A stretch of 64,000 nt of DNA from the NCBI GenBank assembly GCA_910586385.1, contig CAJUGX010000004.1, positions 1 through 64,000 of the forward strand. The letters are read 5' to 3'. This document shows positions 15,544-24,080 of the stretch, in pieces; position 1 is the first letter of the stretch, and each line of letters begins with the position of its first letter. A program made the position numbers and the translations under genes. The DNA comes from an uncultured Christensenella sp. (GTDB lineage Bacteria; Bacillota; Clostridia; Christensenellales; UBA1242). The notes beneath the pieces were generated by a model. It had not been told where the DNA came from. It worked only from the letters and a program-made list of their open reading frames with translations, and searched no databases.

Positions 15544-16983
15544 TCACTCTATCACTACTTTTCCATCGACATATGCACGAAAAAGACCTTCCATGTTTCG
15601 CCTTGCAGTTTTAGAAAAGCTTTCAACCATCTTTTCGTAAGACGAATTTTTGAATTTGTATTCTTTGAAATAATTCTTCAAACACTTCTCAAATTTTCGT
15701 TTGCCGAGGGATTCTCTCAAACTGTCAAACAAAAGCATCCCCTTTGTGTAAGTGCAGTTTACATATTCCGGCTCAGTCTCAAACTCAGACAAATCTCTTT
15801 GCATTCTCTGGTCAACTTCACCCAAAATTGATGAATAGACTTTGACAAAGTTTTTGTAAGTTGCAAACGCATTATCAATCACTGTGTCATATTCAAATCC
15901 ATACTCTGGATGTTTTTCAAAAAAAAGTGCTGTCGAATATTCAGTCAAGCCTTCATCCACCCATGCATCGGTGTACTCATTGTTTCCAACAAGCCCATAC
16001 CACCACTGATGTGCAATCTCATGCACAATGACATAATCAAATGTCACTTTGTCAGTTATGTCATCCGCAACCATAACAAGGTTTGGATATTCCATCCCAC
16101 CAAAGCAGAAATTTGTTTTCACGACTGACAACTGCTCATAAGGATACTTTCCAAACATCTCTCCAAAAGTTTCAATCGCTTCACAAGAAGTTGTCAAAAA
16201 ATCTTGAGCATGCTCATCATCATAAAAATAATAACTCACTTGCACTCCATCCACCTGGCTTGAAACAACTTCAAATTCTTTTGAAAGGACAAAACAAAAA
16301 TCTCTCACATTTTTTGCTTTGCAACAGACTTTTCCATCTTCAAACTTCTTTTGATTTCCACTTGACGCAAGCACATACTCTTTTGGGAAAGTTATTGTCA
16401 CTTCAAAATCAGAAACATCGCTATAAAAAGGGTCTCCACAAGTCGAGAAGCCATTTTTGACAAATCCATCTTCATAAACACATGCGATTGGGAAAAAACC
16501 GCCGCAATTGATTGTCTTTTCTCCATAGCCCAATCTGTGATTGACATTTGCAAGACTCACCATATACTGCATTGAAATCTCAACCTGTTCATTTGGAAAA
16601 AGTTCTTTCTCAAGCTGAACAATCAAAATGTTTTTGTTTGGCTCTTCAAAGGAGAAAGTCGCCTCTTTTTTATCTACGCAAACCTGCTCAAAATCAATTT
16701 GCCCAAAACTCTCTCCATTTGGATAAGTTTTTTCATAATTTGCACTGCTCACCACCTTTTGCCCCTCTGCAAAAGAATTTGCATACAGATAGAAATCTAC
16801 CTCAGCAAGAGCATTGTTGCTTGTGTTGACATACTTCACTGTCTGCGAGCAAGAAAGCGTCATGCTCTTATCGTCAAACACAACATCAATGTTATAAGAA
16901 GAAAGTTTTGTCTCTTTTTCGCACCCAACAAGGCAAAATGGAAGACAAATCAAAAGGACCAAAATCAATGCAATTTTTTTCAT
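15544..16983 (-). CDS. M1-family zinc metallopeptidase, lipoprotein
   Basis: A surface-anchored aminopeptidase-like enzyme. The N-terminus is a lipoprotein signal (hydrophobic core, then LVGCEKE; Cys about 21). Residues about 230-330 hold the M1 catalytic centre. GGMEYPN corresponds to the GAMEN exopeptidase motif, and HEIAHQWW is the zinc-binding helix, followed by DEGLTEY with the third zinc ligand Glu. The remaining N-terminal part is beta-rich, as in other M1 enzymes. At 479 residues it lacks the long ERAP/HEAT C-terminal domain of larger M1 peptidases. It probably trims peptides outside the membrane for uptake. Transcribed alone. Confidence 0.88.
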   Translation of the reverse strand: MKKIALILVLLICLPFCLVGCEKETKLSSYNIDVVFDDKSMTLSCSQTVKYVNTSNNALAEVDFYLYANSFAEGQKVVSSANYEKTYPNGESFGQIDFEQVCVDKKEATFSFEEPNKNILIVQLEKELFPNEQVEISMQYMVSLANVNHRLGYGEKTINCGGFFPIACVYEDGFVKNGFSTCGDPFYSDVSDFEVTITFPKEYVLASSGNQKKFEDGKVCCKAKNVRDFCFVLSKEFEVVSSQVDGVQVSYYFYDDEHAQDFLTTSCEAIETFGEMFGKYPYEQLSVVKTNFCFGGMEYPNLVMVADDITDKVTFDYVIVHEIAHQWWYGLVGNNEYTDAWVDEGLTEYSTALFFEKHPEYGFEYDTVIDNAFATYKNFVKVYSSILGEVDQRMQRDLSEFETEPEYVNCTYTKGMLLFDSLRESLGKRKFEKCLKNYFKEYKFKNSSYEKMVESFSKTARRNMEGLFRAYVDGKVVIE

Positions 16984-17081
16984 AGATTATTTTATGACCG
17001 CCAAAGACAAAACATTCTCTCAAAAATGTTGTCAAAATCTTGAAATTGTGGTATCATAAACTCACTTAGAAAGGAGCAACT

Positions 17082-18524
17082 ATGGCATTTTGCAAATATT
17101 CCATTGATATGATTGCCAACAACACAACTGCAGTTGACAACATCTTCATAAACAATTACCTCCCATACGCCGACCCAATGTATGTGAAGGTCTATCTCTA
17201 CGGACTTTACAAATGCCAATCAGGTGACGCTCAAGACAACACACTCGAAAATTTTGCCAACGAACTTAATCTCTCTCAAGGACAAGTTGAAGGAGCATTC
17301 TCCTATTGGCAAGAGCAAGGTCTCATTCAGTTTTTGAATGTTTTGCCTTTTGAAATCAGATATTTGCCAATCAGCGATGTTTTGAACAACACAAAAAAAT
17401 ATAACGCAAAAAAATATGAGAGTTTCAATGCTCAAGCTCAAGAAATCTTGTCTGGCAGGATGATTACTCCAAACGAATATCGTGAATACTATGACATCAT
17501 TGAGCGCCTTCATATGGAAAAGGACGCCCTCTTGATGATTATCAACTACTGTGTAAACATCAAAGGAAATAATGTTGGTTATGCTTACATAACTACAATC
17601 GCAAAAGACTGGGCAAACCAGAAGATTACAACTGCAAAACAAGTGGAAGAAAGACTTCTCGAATTCGAAGACCTTCGCACCAACATGGAGGAAATCACAA
17701 AGGCGCTTGGCATCAAACGCCCACTTTCAATCGAAGAGCGCTCCCTTTATCAGAAATGGGTTTCTCAAGGTTTTGAAGATTCTGTTTTGAAGTATGTTGC
17801 AAAAACTGCAAAATCAAAAAACAAAGCCAACTTTGCATATGTCGACGCGCTTCTTGAAAAATATTACGCCCAAAGATTGTTCTCAGAGAGTGAAATCAAT
17901 CTTTATGAAGAGGGAAAAGCAAAAGCAAAAGACATTGCAAAACTCGTGACAAGAAACCTTGGGCTCTATTATGAGAATCTCGAACCAGTTGTCGACAACT
18001 ACATCTGGAACTGGCTCAACCTTGGCTTCAACGAAAAAATGCTTGAAGAGGTTTCAAACTATTGCTTCAAGAGCAATGTCCGCACCCTTGACGGCATGAA
18101 CACTCGCCTTGAAGAATATCTCAACCTTGGGATTTTGTCCGAAGCAAGTTTCGCCGAGTATCGCAACGAGACTCTCACCTTGGACAAAAAAATCAAATCA
18201 ATTTTGGAAAAGATTGGGCTTTCAAGAAATGTAAACCAATTTGACCGAGACAAATACAAAGTTTGGAAAGAAGTATGGCAGATGTCTGACGAACTCATTG
18301 ACTATGCCTGCACCCTCTCAGTCGGCAAAGACCAACCAATCCAATATCTTGCAAGTATACTTTCTTCATTCCATGACAAAAAGATAAGCCGAGTTGAAGA
18401 AGCAAAGCAAGCCTTCGACATCGTCGCACCAACAAAAGGCAATCAAAAGTTTTCAAATCAAAGGACTCACTCAAAAGAAGAGGCAAGAAAACTTTCTGTC
18501 AAAATTGAAGAAATCGAAATTTAG
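17082..18524 (+). CDS. DnaD/DnaB-like primosome protein with several DnaD C-terminal repeats
   Basis: Probable helicase-loading (primosome) component. The N-terminal 110 residues resemble the winged-helix DDBH1 part. The rest appears to hold about four repeats of the DnaD C-terminal (DDBH2) type, each pairing a YxxW-like helix with a later YI/YVxxL helix: roughly 115-185 (AYITTIAKDW), 200-265 (YQKWVSQGF), 280-350 (YIWNWLNLGF) and 365-445 (YKVWKEVWQM...YLASIL). Ordinary DnaD has one such domain and about 230 residues; this has 480. The start ATG follows AGAAAGGAG. The DnaI-like ATPase gene begins 9 bp after its stop, as in the Bacillus dnaB-dnaI pair. Confidence 0.8.
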   Translation: MAFCKYSIDMIANNTTAVDNIFINNYLPYADPMYVKVYLYGLYKCQSGDAQDNTLENFANELNLSQGQVEGAFSYWQEQGLIQFLNVLPFEIRYLPISDVLNNTKKYNAKKYESFNAQAQEILSGRMITPNEYREYYDIIERLHMEKDALLMIINYCVNIKGNNVGYAYITTIAKDWANQKITTAKQVEERLLEFEDLRTNMEEITKALGIKRPLSIEERSLYQKWVSQGFEDSVLKYVAKTAKSKNKANFAYVDALLEKYYAQRLFSESEINLYEEGKAKAKDIAKLVTRNLGLYYENLEPVVDNYIWNWLNLGFNEKMLEEVSNYCFKSNVRTLDGMNTRLEEYLNLGILSEASFAEYRNETLTLDKKIKSILEKIGLSRNVNQFDRDKYKVWKEVWQMSDELIDYACTLSVGKDQPIQYLASILSSFHDKKISRVEEAKQAFDIVAPTKGNQKFSNQRTHSKEEARKLSVKIEEIEI

Positions 18525-18532
18525 GAGTGGTT

Positions 18533-19423
18533 ATGAAAAAGAATATTACTGAAGACGCACTCAACATCATCCGAGAAAGGAAGAAGAAAAATCAAGATGC
18601 TTTCAAAGAGAAAACTGCCGTGCTTGAAACTGACGAAGCATACCTCTCCGCAGAAAAAAAATATACCGCTGCCGTTATTGAAAACAGAAAGAAAGAGGCA
18701 TACGAAGAAAAAGTTGACGCAGCAAAAGAACAACAACTTTTGAAAGAACTCGAAACAATCAAGGCAAAGTATGGTCTCAAAGATGTCACCCTGCACTATG
18801 ACTGCCCACATTGCAAAGATGAGGGCTATGTAAACGGCAAACAATGCACCTGCTTGAAATCAGAAATCTCAAAACTCCTCCTCAAAGGGAGTGGATTCGA
18901 ACAACTTGAAAACTTTGATGACGCAATCAAAACTGCCAAAACACTTCAACCTCTCTACAAAAAGATGCAAGAGTGGTGCAATGTAACCTCAGCAAAAAAT
19001 CTCATTTTCTTCTCTGGACCAACAGGAGTTGGAAAAACTCATCTTTTGTGTTGCATGGCAAACGAGTTTATTCAAAACGGAAAGGTAGTCAACATCGTCA
19101 CCTCCCTCAATTTGAGTATTGATTTCAAAACCTTCAGCAAGACTTCTGATGAAGAGCTTTTGAAGAAATACCTCACTCCAGATGTGCTTTTCATCGATGA
19201 CCTTGGGACCGAGCCAATCTTCAAAAATGTCACAGTTGAATACTTGTACCTCATCATAAACGAAAGAAAGATGAGAAACAAAAAGACAGTCATCACAAGC
19301 AACCTCGAGCTTGACGAGATAAGCGACAGATATGACGAAAGACTCTACTCAAGAATTGGTGACCAAAAAACATCCATCGCAGTCCTGCTTGACAGCGAAG
19401 ACAGAAGACTTACAAAAAAATAA
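18533..19423 (+). CDS. dnaI: DnaI/DnaC-like helicase loader ATPase
   Basis: An AAA+ ATPase that loads the replicative helicase. ATG at 18533 is preferred over an in-frame GTG at 18527, because GGAG (18524-18527) then has proper spacing. The 296-residue protein has a coiled, charged N-terminal helicase-binding part. A zinc-binding cluster follows (CPHCKDEGYVNGKQCTC, about residues 90-106). Next come Walker A GPTGVGKTH, Walker B VLFIDDLGTE, sensor 1 VITSNL and the R-finger region YDERLYSRIG. It is translated directly after the DnaD-like gene and followed by a terminator, so the two form one loading module. Confidence 0.88.
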   Translation: MKKNITEDALNIIRERKKKNQDAFKEKTAVLETDEAYLSAEKKYTAAVIENRKKEAYEEKVDAAKEQQLLKELETIKAKYGLKDVTLHYDCPHCKDEGYVNGKQCTCLKSEISKLLLKGSGFEQLENFDDAIKTAKTLQPLYKKMQEWCNVTSAKNLIFFSGPTGVGKTHLLCCMANEFIQNGKVVNIVTSLNLSIDFKTFSKTSDEELLKKYLTPDVLFIDDLGTEPIFKNVTVEYLYLIINERKMRNKKTVITSNLELDEISDRYDERLYSRIGDQKTSIAVLLDSEDRRLTKK

Positions 19424-19452
19424 AATCGCTTTTTATATAAGCGATTTTTTTA
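19424..19452. terminator. Terminator after the helicase-loader pair
   Basis: AAATCGCTT/AAGCGATTT stem with T run. It also touches the 3' end of the opposing hydrolase gene. Confidence 0.8.
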
Positions 19453-20064
19453 TCTATTTATAAATCTGAGCCACAAAAATGCAACCTTGTCTTGAGTCAC
19501 CTTGTCATTATCGTCCCCGTGTCCAGAGTGCATTGTGATGTATTCATGCTTTCTCAAGACTTCAAGACTCTTGCACATCTCCTCTTTGCTTCCACCATAA
19601 AGGTCAATGCGTCCCATATCCCTTCCAATCAAGACATCACCCACAAACAAGTCACCTTTGAAATCAAACATGACATCACTTTTGCTATGTCCGCCAAGTT
19701 GCTTGTATTCAATTTCAAAGTGAGGAAGTTCAAGCACTCCCTCGTCACCTTTCAAATATTCAAAAGCGGAAAAGTCAGAGATAGAAAACTTCCCTTCGCT
19801 ATAGTTGTATTGTCCGTCTCTCAAATACTCTTCGATTTTCTCACTTGCATAGACTTTTGCACCGAAACGCTTCACATAATCCAAAACTCTTGCACAGTGG
19901 TCATAGTGTCCATGCGTCAGCAAAATCCCCTCAACCTTTCTGCCAGCAACCACCTTTGCCACCTCTTCGACTTTTGCCCCAGCATCAACGATGAAACAGA
20001 AGTCTCCCTCAGAGACAACAAACACATTGCTTGATATCAAATCACTTACAACTCTTTCAATCAT
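19450..20064 (-). CDS. Metallo-beta-lactamase-fold hydrolase (glyoxalase II-like)
   Basis: ATG at 20064 follows GGAAGG at good spacing; an in-frame TTG six codons earlier is not used. The 204-residue protein shows the metallo-beta-lactamase metal ligands in order: LTHGHYDHC, LGGHSKSD, FVGDVLIG and MHSGHGD. Compact proteins of this type act on hydroxyacyl thioesters or related small substrates. The substrate cannot be told from sequence. It lies 24 bp downstream of a second metallo-beta-lactamase gene and may be co-transcribed with it. Confidence 0.82.
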   Translation of the reverse strand: MIERVVSDLISSNVFVVSEGDFCFIVDAGAKVEEVAKVVAGRKVEGILLTHGHYDHCARVLDYVKRFGAKVYASEKIEEYLRDGQYNYSEGKFSISDFSAFEYLKGDEGVLELPHFEIEYKQLGGHSKSDVMFDFKGDLFVGDVLIGRDMGRIDLYGGSKEEMCKSLEVLRKHEYITMHSGHGDDNDKVTQDKVAFLWLRFINR

Positions 20065-20087
20065 AAATCCTTCCAAACGCAATCATA

Positions 20088-20888
20088 TTACAAAGAGATT
20101 TTCAAACCCGCACCCAAAATTTGCACATCAAACTGAGTTTTCAAATCTTCAACAAAATACTGGCAAACCAAATCTGAAGTGCAGTGCCCCAAGTACAACT
20201 TCTTTACTTGAGTCTTCTTGAAATACTTCACAGTCTCTTCAACTTGACTGTTTATCTTTTTCAAGTGGAAACCACCGATGACTGCCAAAACATTTTCATT
20301 TTTCAACACTTTTTTTGCATATTCGATTGTGTTGCAAATGCCACTATGAGCACAACCTGAGATAACAACAATTCCCTCTTTTGTGTTGATTACAACACCA
20401 GAATCATCTGGCGCAACATCATCTGTTCCGTCCTCAAACAAAGATGGAAACTCTTTGCATTCAAAATCAAACTTTCTTTCAATCTCGCCCAAATAAACAA
20501 CATCTTTTGTCAAGAAATAAGGATCCTTAGAAAAATTCACATCAAATTTTGACACAAACTCATCTTTTTTGAATGGCAACCCATTATAACACCCATCAGA
20601 TTTTTTCTTTCTCCAAACAACACATCTTGGGTGGCAGACAATTTTCGTGCCATTTTTCAAAAATTTCAATCCTATTGTATGGTCATAATGTCCATGGCTC
20701 AACACAAGACATTTCGCTTCATTCAAATCAATTTTCAATGTTTTGGCATTTTTGATATAATTATCATCTTGTCCGACATCAAACAGAAACTTGAAACCAT
20801 CAACATTTACAAAAAGAGAAAGTCCATGGCTGTTGTTGCATTTTTCGTTTGTGCATCGGTCATCATTCAATACAGATATTTCAACCAT
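20088..20888 (-). CDS. Metallo-beta-lactamase-fold protein, COG1237-like
   Basis: A 266-residue cytoplasmic protein. Motifs: LSHGHYDHTIGL (metal ligands), DDSGVVINTKEGIVVISGCAHSG, and GGFHLKK near residue 210. This arrangement matches metal-dependent hydrolases annotated as 7,8-dihydropterin-6-yl-methyl-4-(beta-D-ribofuranosyl)aminobenzene 5'-phosphate synthase. In bacteria of this kind that pathway label is generally not tested, so only the fold is asserted. First gene of a two-gene unit. Confidence 0.78.
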   Translation of the reverse strand: MVEISVLNDDRCTNEKCNNSHGLSLFVNVDGFKFLFDVGQDDNYIKNAKTLKIDLNEAKCLVLSHGHYDHTIGLKFLKNGTKIVCHPRCVVWRKKKSDGCYNGLPFKKDEFVSKFDVNFSKDPYFLTKDVVYLGEIERKFDFECKEFPSLFEDGTDDVAPDDSGVVINTKEGIVVISGCAHSGICNTIEYAKKVLKNENVLAVIGGFHLKKINSQVEETVKYFKKTQVKKLYLGHCTSDLVCQYFVEDLKTQFDVQILGAGLKISL

Positions 20889-20982
20889 AATCCCCTCGCT
20901 AAATCAATATCAATTATAGCAAAAGCAAAGTTTCCAAATCAATCTTTTTGACACAATTTCGGTGTAAATAGAACAAAATCCA

Positions 20983-21011
20983 TTGACATAAAAACTTGTT
21001 TATAGTAAAAT
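20983..21011 (+). promoter_or_regulatory. Promoter of tRNA-Trp
   Basis: TTGACA (20983-20988), 17-nt spacer, TAAAAT (21006-21011). Confidence 0.82.
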
Positions 21012-21042
21012 GTAAAAGCGTAAACAAAGCAAAACAAAATAT

Positions 21043-21116
21043 AGGGGTGTAGTTCATCGGTAGAATGAGAGTCTCCAAAACTCCAGAGGAGGGTTCGATT
21101 CCTTCCACCCCTGCCA
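21043..21116 (+). tRNA. tRNA-Trp (anticodon CCA)
   Basis: A 74-nt cloverleaf: acceptor AGGGGTG/CACCCCT, D arm GTTC...GAAT, anticodon loop CTCCAAA (anticodon CCA), T arm GAGGG-TTCGATT-CCTTC, discriminator G and encoded CCA. No terminator follows. The Nudix gene starts 30 bp downstream and probably shares the transcript. Confidence 0.95.
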
Positions 21117-21146
21117 ATTTTATTTCAAAAATAAGGAAAGAAATAT

Positions 21147-21689
21147 ATGAAAATTGAAATGTTAAAGCATTTAGACCGCAAAGGAAATGTTATTGGTGAA
21201 ATTTCTCGCAAAGAAGTCCATGTAGTTGGGGCTTGGCATAGTTCAATTCATGCTTATATTATCAATAATAAAAATGAAATATTACTTCAATTAAGAACTG
21301 CGAATAAAGATATTTTTCCTAGTGTTTGGGACATCTCGGTTGGCGGTCATGTTGACGCAAATGAAGAATCCATAACAACTGCATGTAGGGAGATAAAAGA
21401 AGAGCTGGGTGTTAAAGTTAAAAAAAGCGAATTAACTTATCTTTGCACAAATAAAGAAATACTGAAAACTGGTAAAAACATAAGTCGTGAATTTGTAGAT
21501 ATATATTTAACAATACAAGATATAGATGAAGGCGATATAACTTTCCAGAAAGAAGAAGTCGCAGATGTAAAATTTATAAAGCTTGAGGAATTTTTTAATA
21601 TGGTGGAACGCAAAGATGATAAACTGTTCCCTCACTATAAAGAATACAAAAAGGTAGTACCTCATCTTAAACAATTATTGCAAAAATAA
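21147..21689 (+). CDS. Nudix hydrolase, IDI-like subfamily
   Basis: Hydrolyses a nucleoside diphosphate linked to some moiety. The complete Nudix box is GGHVDANEESITTACREIKEELGV-like, with the REIKEELG helix. The N-terminal HLDRKGNVIGEISRKEVH and the WDISVGGH context place it with the isopentenyl-diphosphate isomerase-like (YfcD) group, whose true substrates vary. AAGGAAAG lies upstream. Base and codon use differ from the neighbours: many ATT, ATA, AAT and TTA codons. This suggests recent acquisition at the 3' end of tRNA-Trp. Confidence 0.88.
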   Translation: MKIEMLKHLDRKGNVIGEISRKEVHVVGAWHSSIHAYIINNKNEILLQLRTANKDIFPSVWDISVGGHVDANEESITTACREIKEELGVKVKKSELTYLCTNKEILKTGKNISREFVDIYLTIQDIDEGDITFQKEEVADVKFIKLEEFFNMVERKDDKLFPHYKEYKKVVPHLKQLLQK

Positions 21690-21757
21690 AAAATGAAAGA
21701 AGCAAATAAATTGAGGACAATGAAAAAATAGCATAGATGGTATTTTTAACCAAAATT

Positions 21758-21785
21758 AAAAGGAATCTTTGATGATTCCTTTTTT
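21758..21785 (+). terminator. Terminator after the Nudix gene
   Basis: AAAAGGAATC/GATTCCTTTT stem followed by T run. Confidence 0.85.
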
Positions 21786-21826
21786 ATTATAGGAAAGGTA
21801 TGTTATAATTGTATAGGAGGAGTAAA

Positions 21827-22435
21827 ATGACAACTATTTATCTTGTTAGACATGCAAAAAGCCAAGCCAACGAGACTGGTATGTTTGGCGGTATAACAGA
21901 TTTTCCCCTTTGTAAAGAAGGACTCGACCAAGCAGAAATCTTATCTGATAAAATTACAAGCAAAAACTTGAAAATAGATGCCATTTATTCCAGTCCTCTA
22001 AAAAGAGCAATACAAACAATCACCCCTACTGCCACAAAACTTGGATTGCAAATCAAACTTGAAGAAGATTTGAGGGAAATCTATGTCGGCGAATGGGAAA
22101 ACAAGTTGCGAGCAGATTTGGTAAAACAATATCCAAAAGAAAATGAATACATTTACGCAACTGAACATTATACCGGCATGAAAGGTCAAGAAGAAACAGA
22201 AGATGTTGCAGAAAGAATGGTAAACATTCTCAAAAATATTGCTGAGGCAAACAAAGATAAACGCATTATCGCAGTCTCCCACATTGTGTCTATACGAGCC
22301 TTTTTGTGCAAAATACTTAACATTCCTTTTGAAAAAACAAAAGAATCAATCGGAAAAATAGACAACGCTGGGATTGCAACAATAGAATATGACAACAAAA
22401 CAAAAAAATTTAAACTGCTAAAATTAAATCAATAA
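21827..22435 (+). CDS. Histidine phosphatase (phosphoglycerate-mutase-like)
   Basis: ATG at 21827 follows AGGAGGAG; an earlier in-frame TTG is ignored. TATAAT lies at about 21802-21807. The 202-residue protein has the phosphohistidine motif LVRHAKS, the downstream Arg in SSPLKRAIQT, and the second histidine in AVSHIVSIR. Proteins of this group dephosphorylate small metabolites or act as broad-specificity phosphatases; no mutase-specific insert is recognised. Ends before a bidirectional terminator. Confidence 0.88.
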   Translation: MTTIYLVRHAKSQANETGMFGGITDFPLCKEGLDQAEILSDKITSKNLKIDAIYSSPLKRAIQTITPTATKLGLQIKLEEDLREIYVGEWENKLRADLVKQYPKENEYIYATEHYTGMKGQEETEDVAERMVNILKNIAEANKDKRIIAVSHIVSIRAFLCKILNIPFEKTKESIGKIDNAGIATIEYDNKTKKFKLLKLNQ

Positions 22436-22439
22436 ACAA

Positions 22440-22464
22440 AAAACACCATTTCTGGTGTTTTTTC
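22440..22464. terminator. Bidirectional terminator
   Basis: AAACACCA/TGGTGTTT stem, A run before and T run after, between converging genes. Confidence 0.8.
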
Positions 22465-22721
22465 TATTTTTTTCTTTTCTTGTCAGATTGGGCATTCTTT
22501 CTATACTTGCAGCCAAGGTCAAGCATGCCCATTGAAATGATTGGCGAAATGATAAGCCAAATGCAAGCAAGAAGCACAAGCACATAGATTGCGATTGACC
22601 AGCCATTTCTATACGCCCCACAAATCCAACCGACAAGATTGAAATTGAAAATGCCGACAAGTCCCCAGTTTATTCCACCGATAAGGGCAATCACATACGC
22701 GATATAATTTGCAATAACCAT
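22464..22721 (-). CDS. DUF378-type small membrane protein
   Basis: ATG at 22721 is chosen because GGAGGAGAAG lies directly upstream; an earlier in-frame start has no such site. The 85-residue protein has two transmembrane helices: YIAYVIALIGGINWGLVGIF near the N-terminus and IAIYVLVLLACIWLIISPII. A Lys/Arg-rich cytoplasmic tail follows (KKRKK). The GGINWGLVGIF motif and helix order match DUF378 proteins of Firmicutes, whose function is unknown. Its 3' end overlaps the terminator shared with the histidine phosphatase gene. Confidence 0.75.
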   Translation of the reverse strand: MVIANYIAYVIALIGGINWGLVGIFNFNLVGWICGAYRNGWSIAIYVLVLLACIWLIISPIISMGMLDLGCKYRKNAQSDKKRKK

Positions 22722-22788
22722 TTTCTTCTCCTCCAAAGAAAAGTCTTGCCATGAAAATAAAAAATTAAACAACATTCGCTGTTTAATT

Positions 22789-23616
22789 TCAGTTGTAATA
22801 TTCTGTTATGTTTTTCGACCTCCAGTCTTTGTCAACCTTGACGAAAAGTTTGAGCATACATTTTGTCCCGAGAAGTTCTTCAACATATTTTCTTGTGTGC
22901 TCGCCCAATGCTTTGAGTGTCTTTCCGCCTTTGCCAATTATGATGCCTTTGTGTTGATCCCTCTCACAAACAATGTCGATGTCAATGTGAACGATTGTCT
23001 CTTCTTCCAAAAATCTGGTCACAACAACTGCAACCCCATGAGGGATTTCTTTGTCGATGTTTTCAAGCAAATATCCTCTCACCTTTTCTGCAATCAAAAA
23101 TTTGATGCTCTTGTCAGTGTAAAGATCTTCATCATAAATCGCCATTCTCTCAGGCAAGAGTGCGACAATCTTCTCTTGCAAAACAACCAAGTTTTCTCCA
23201 GTTTGGACTGAGATTTTCAAAGCATCAAGTTTGTTTTCAAAACCTTTCTTGTCCGCTTTTGAAGCAATCAACAAAACGTTTTCACACTTTTCTTTGAGCA
23301 TATCGATGTAGGCAAGTTCTTCTTCGTCAAGCGGTTTTGTCCCATCAAAAAGGTACAGCACAACATCCGCCGCAGCAATTGCACTTCTGACGTTTTTCAT
23401 CATAAACCTGTCAAGTTTGTTTTCGCTGTGATGAATGCCCGGTGTATCCACAAAAATCATCTGAAAGTCACGACCATTTTTTATCCCAAGGATACTGTTT
23501 CTTGTCGTTTGACGTCTATGCGAAACAATGGCAACTTCCTCTCCCACGATTGAGTTCACAAGACTGCTTTTGCCGGCATTTGGTCTGCCAAGCACCGCAA
23601 CATATCCGCACCTCAT
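22789..23616 (-). CDS. era: GTPase Era
   Basis: Era binds GTP and the 3' end of 16S rRNA and acts in 30S assembly. The 275-residue length is near normal. G1 is GRPNAGKSS, G2 region RRQTTRNSILGI and G3 VDTPGIHHSENKLDRFM. The KH domain has HKGIIIGKGGKTLKALG at the C-terminus. The G4 position reads LLIASKADKKG, so Ser replaces the usual Asn of NKxD. The ATG overlaps the ybeY stop by 4 bp, showing translational coupling. Last gene of the yqfC-yqfD-ybeY-era operon. Confidence 0.95.
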   Translation of the reverse strand: MRCGYVAVLGRPNAGKSSLVNSIVGEEVAIVSHRRQTTRNSILGIKNGRDFQMIFVDTPGIHHSENKLDRFMMKNVRSAIAAADVVLYLFDGTKPLDEEELAYIDMLKEKCENVLLIASKADKKGFENKLDALKISVQTGENLVVLQEKIVALLPERMAIYDEDLYTDKSIKFLIAEKVRGYLLENIDKEIPHGVAVVVTRFLEEETIVHIDIDIVCERDQHKGIIIGKGGKTLKALGEHTRKYVEELLGTKCMLKLFVKVDKDWRSKNITEYYN

Positions 23617-24080
23617 CTTGTCACCCCAAACGCTTGCAGAATTTTCTCTGCAGTCTCTTTCATAATTTTTTCTTCCTCTTCTTTGACGTGGTCATATCCC
23701 AAAAGGTGCAACAATCCATGAAGCGCCAAGAAACAAATCTCTCTCTTTGCACCATGCCCATACTCCTTTGCTTGACTTTTTGCAACTTTCTTGCAAATCA
23801 CAACATCCCCCAAAAACAACATCCCGTCGTCGGGATTTCGTTCTGAGTCAAACTCTGTCAGTTTTTGAGAATAAGTCTTATTCAAATTTGGAAAAGACAA
23901 AACATCTGTCACTTTGTCAATCTTTCTAAACTGATTGTTGAGGTTTTTGATTTCATCCCCACTGACAAAATTCAAAGAGATATTAACTTTGGAAAAATCC
24001 TCTCCCAAAATCTCTCCAGCAGTTTCAAAAAGTTTTTCAATTTTTTTCTTGTAGGCAAATATCTTTCCTTCAACCAACAT
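23613..24080 (-). CDS. ybeY: Endoribonuclease YbeY (rRNA maturation factor)
   Basis: A zinc-dependent RNase that matures 16S rRNA and takes part in ribosome quality control. ATG at 24080 has GGAG upstream and overlaps the yqfD 3' end by 11 bp; a start 14 codons earlier is inside yqfD without support. The 155-residue product has the core VTDVLSFP and the zinc motif HGLLHLLGYDH. Its position between yqfD and era matches bacilli, except that phoH is absent between yqfD and ybeY. Confidence 0.94.
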   Translation of the reverse strand: MLVEGKIFAYKKKIEKLFETAGEILGEDFSKVNISLNFVSGDEIKNLNNQFRKIDKVTDVLSFPNLNKTYSQKLTEFDSERNPDDGMLFLGDVVICKKVAKSQAKEYGHGAKREICFLALHGLLHLLGYDHVKEEEEKIMKETAEKILQAFGVTR

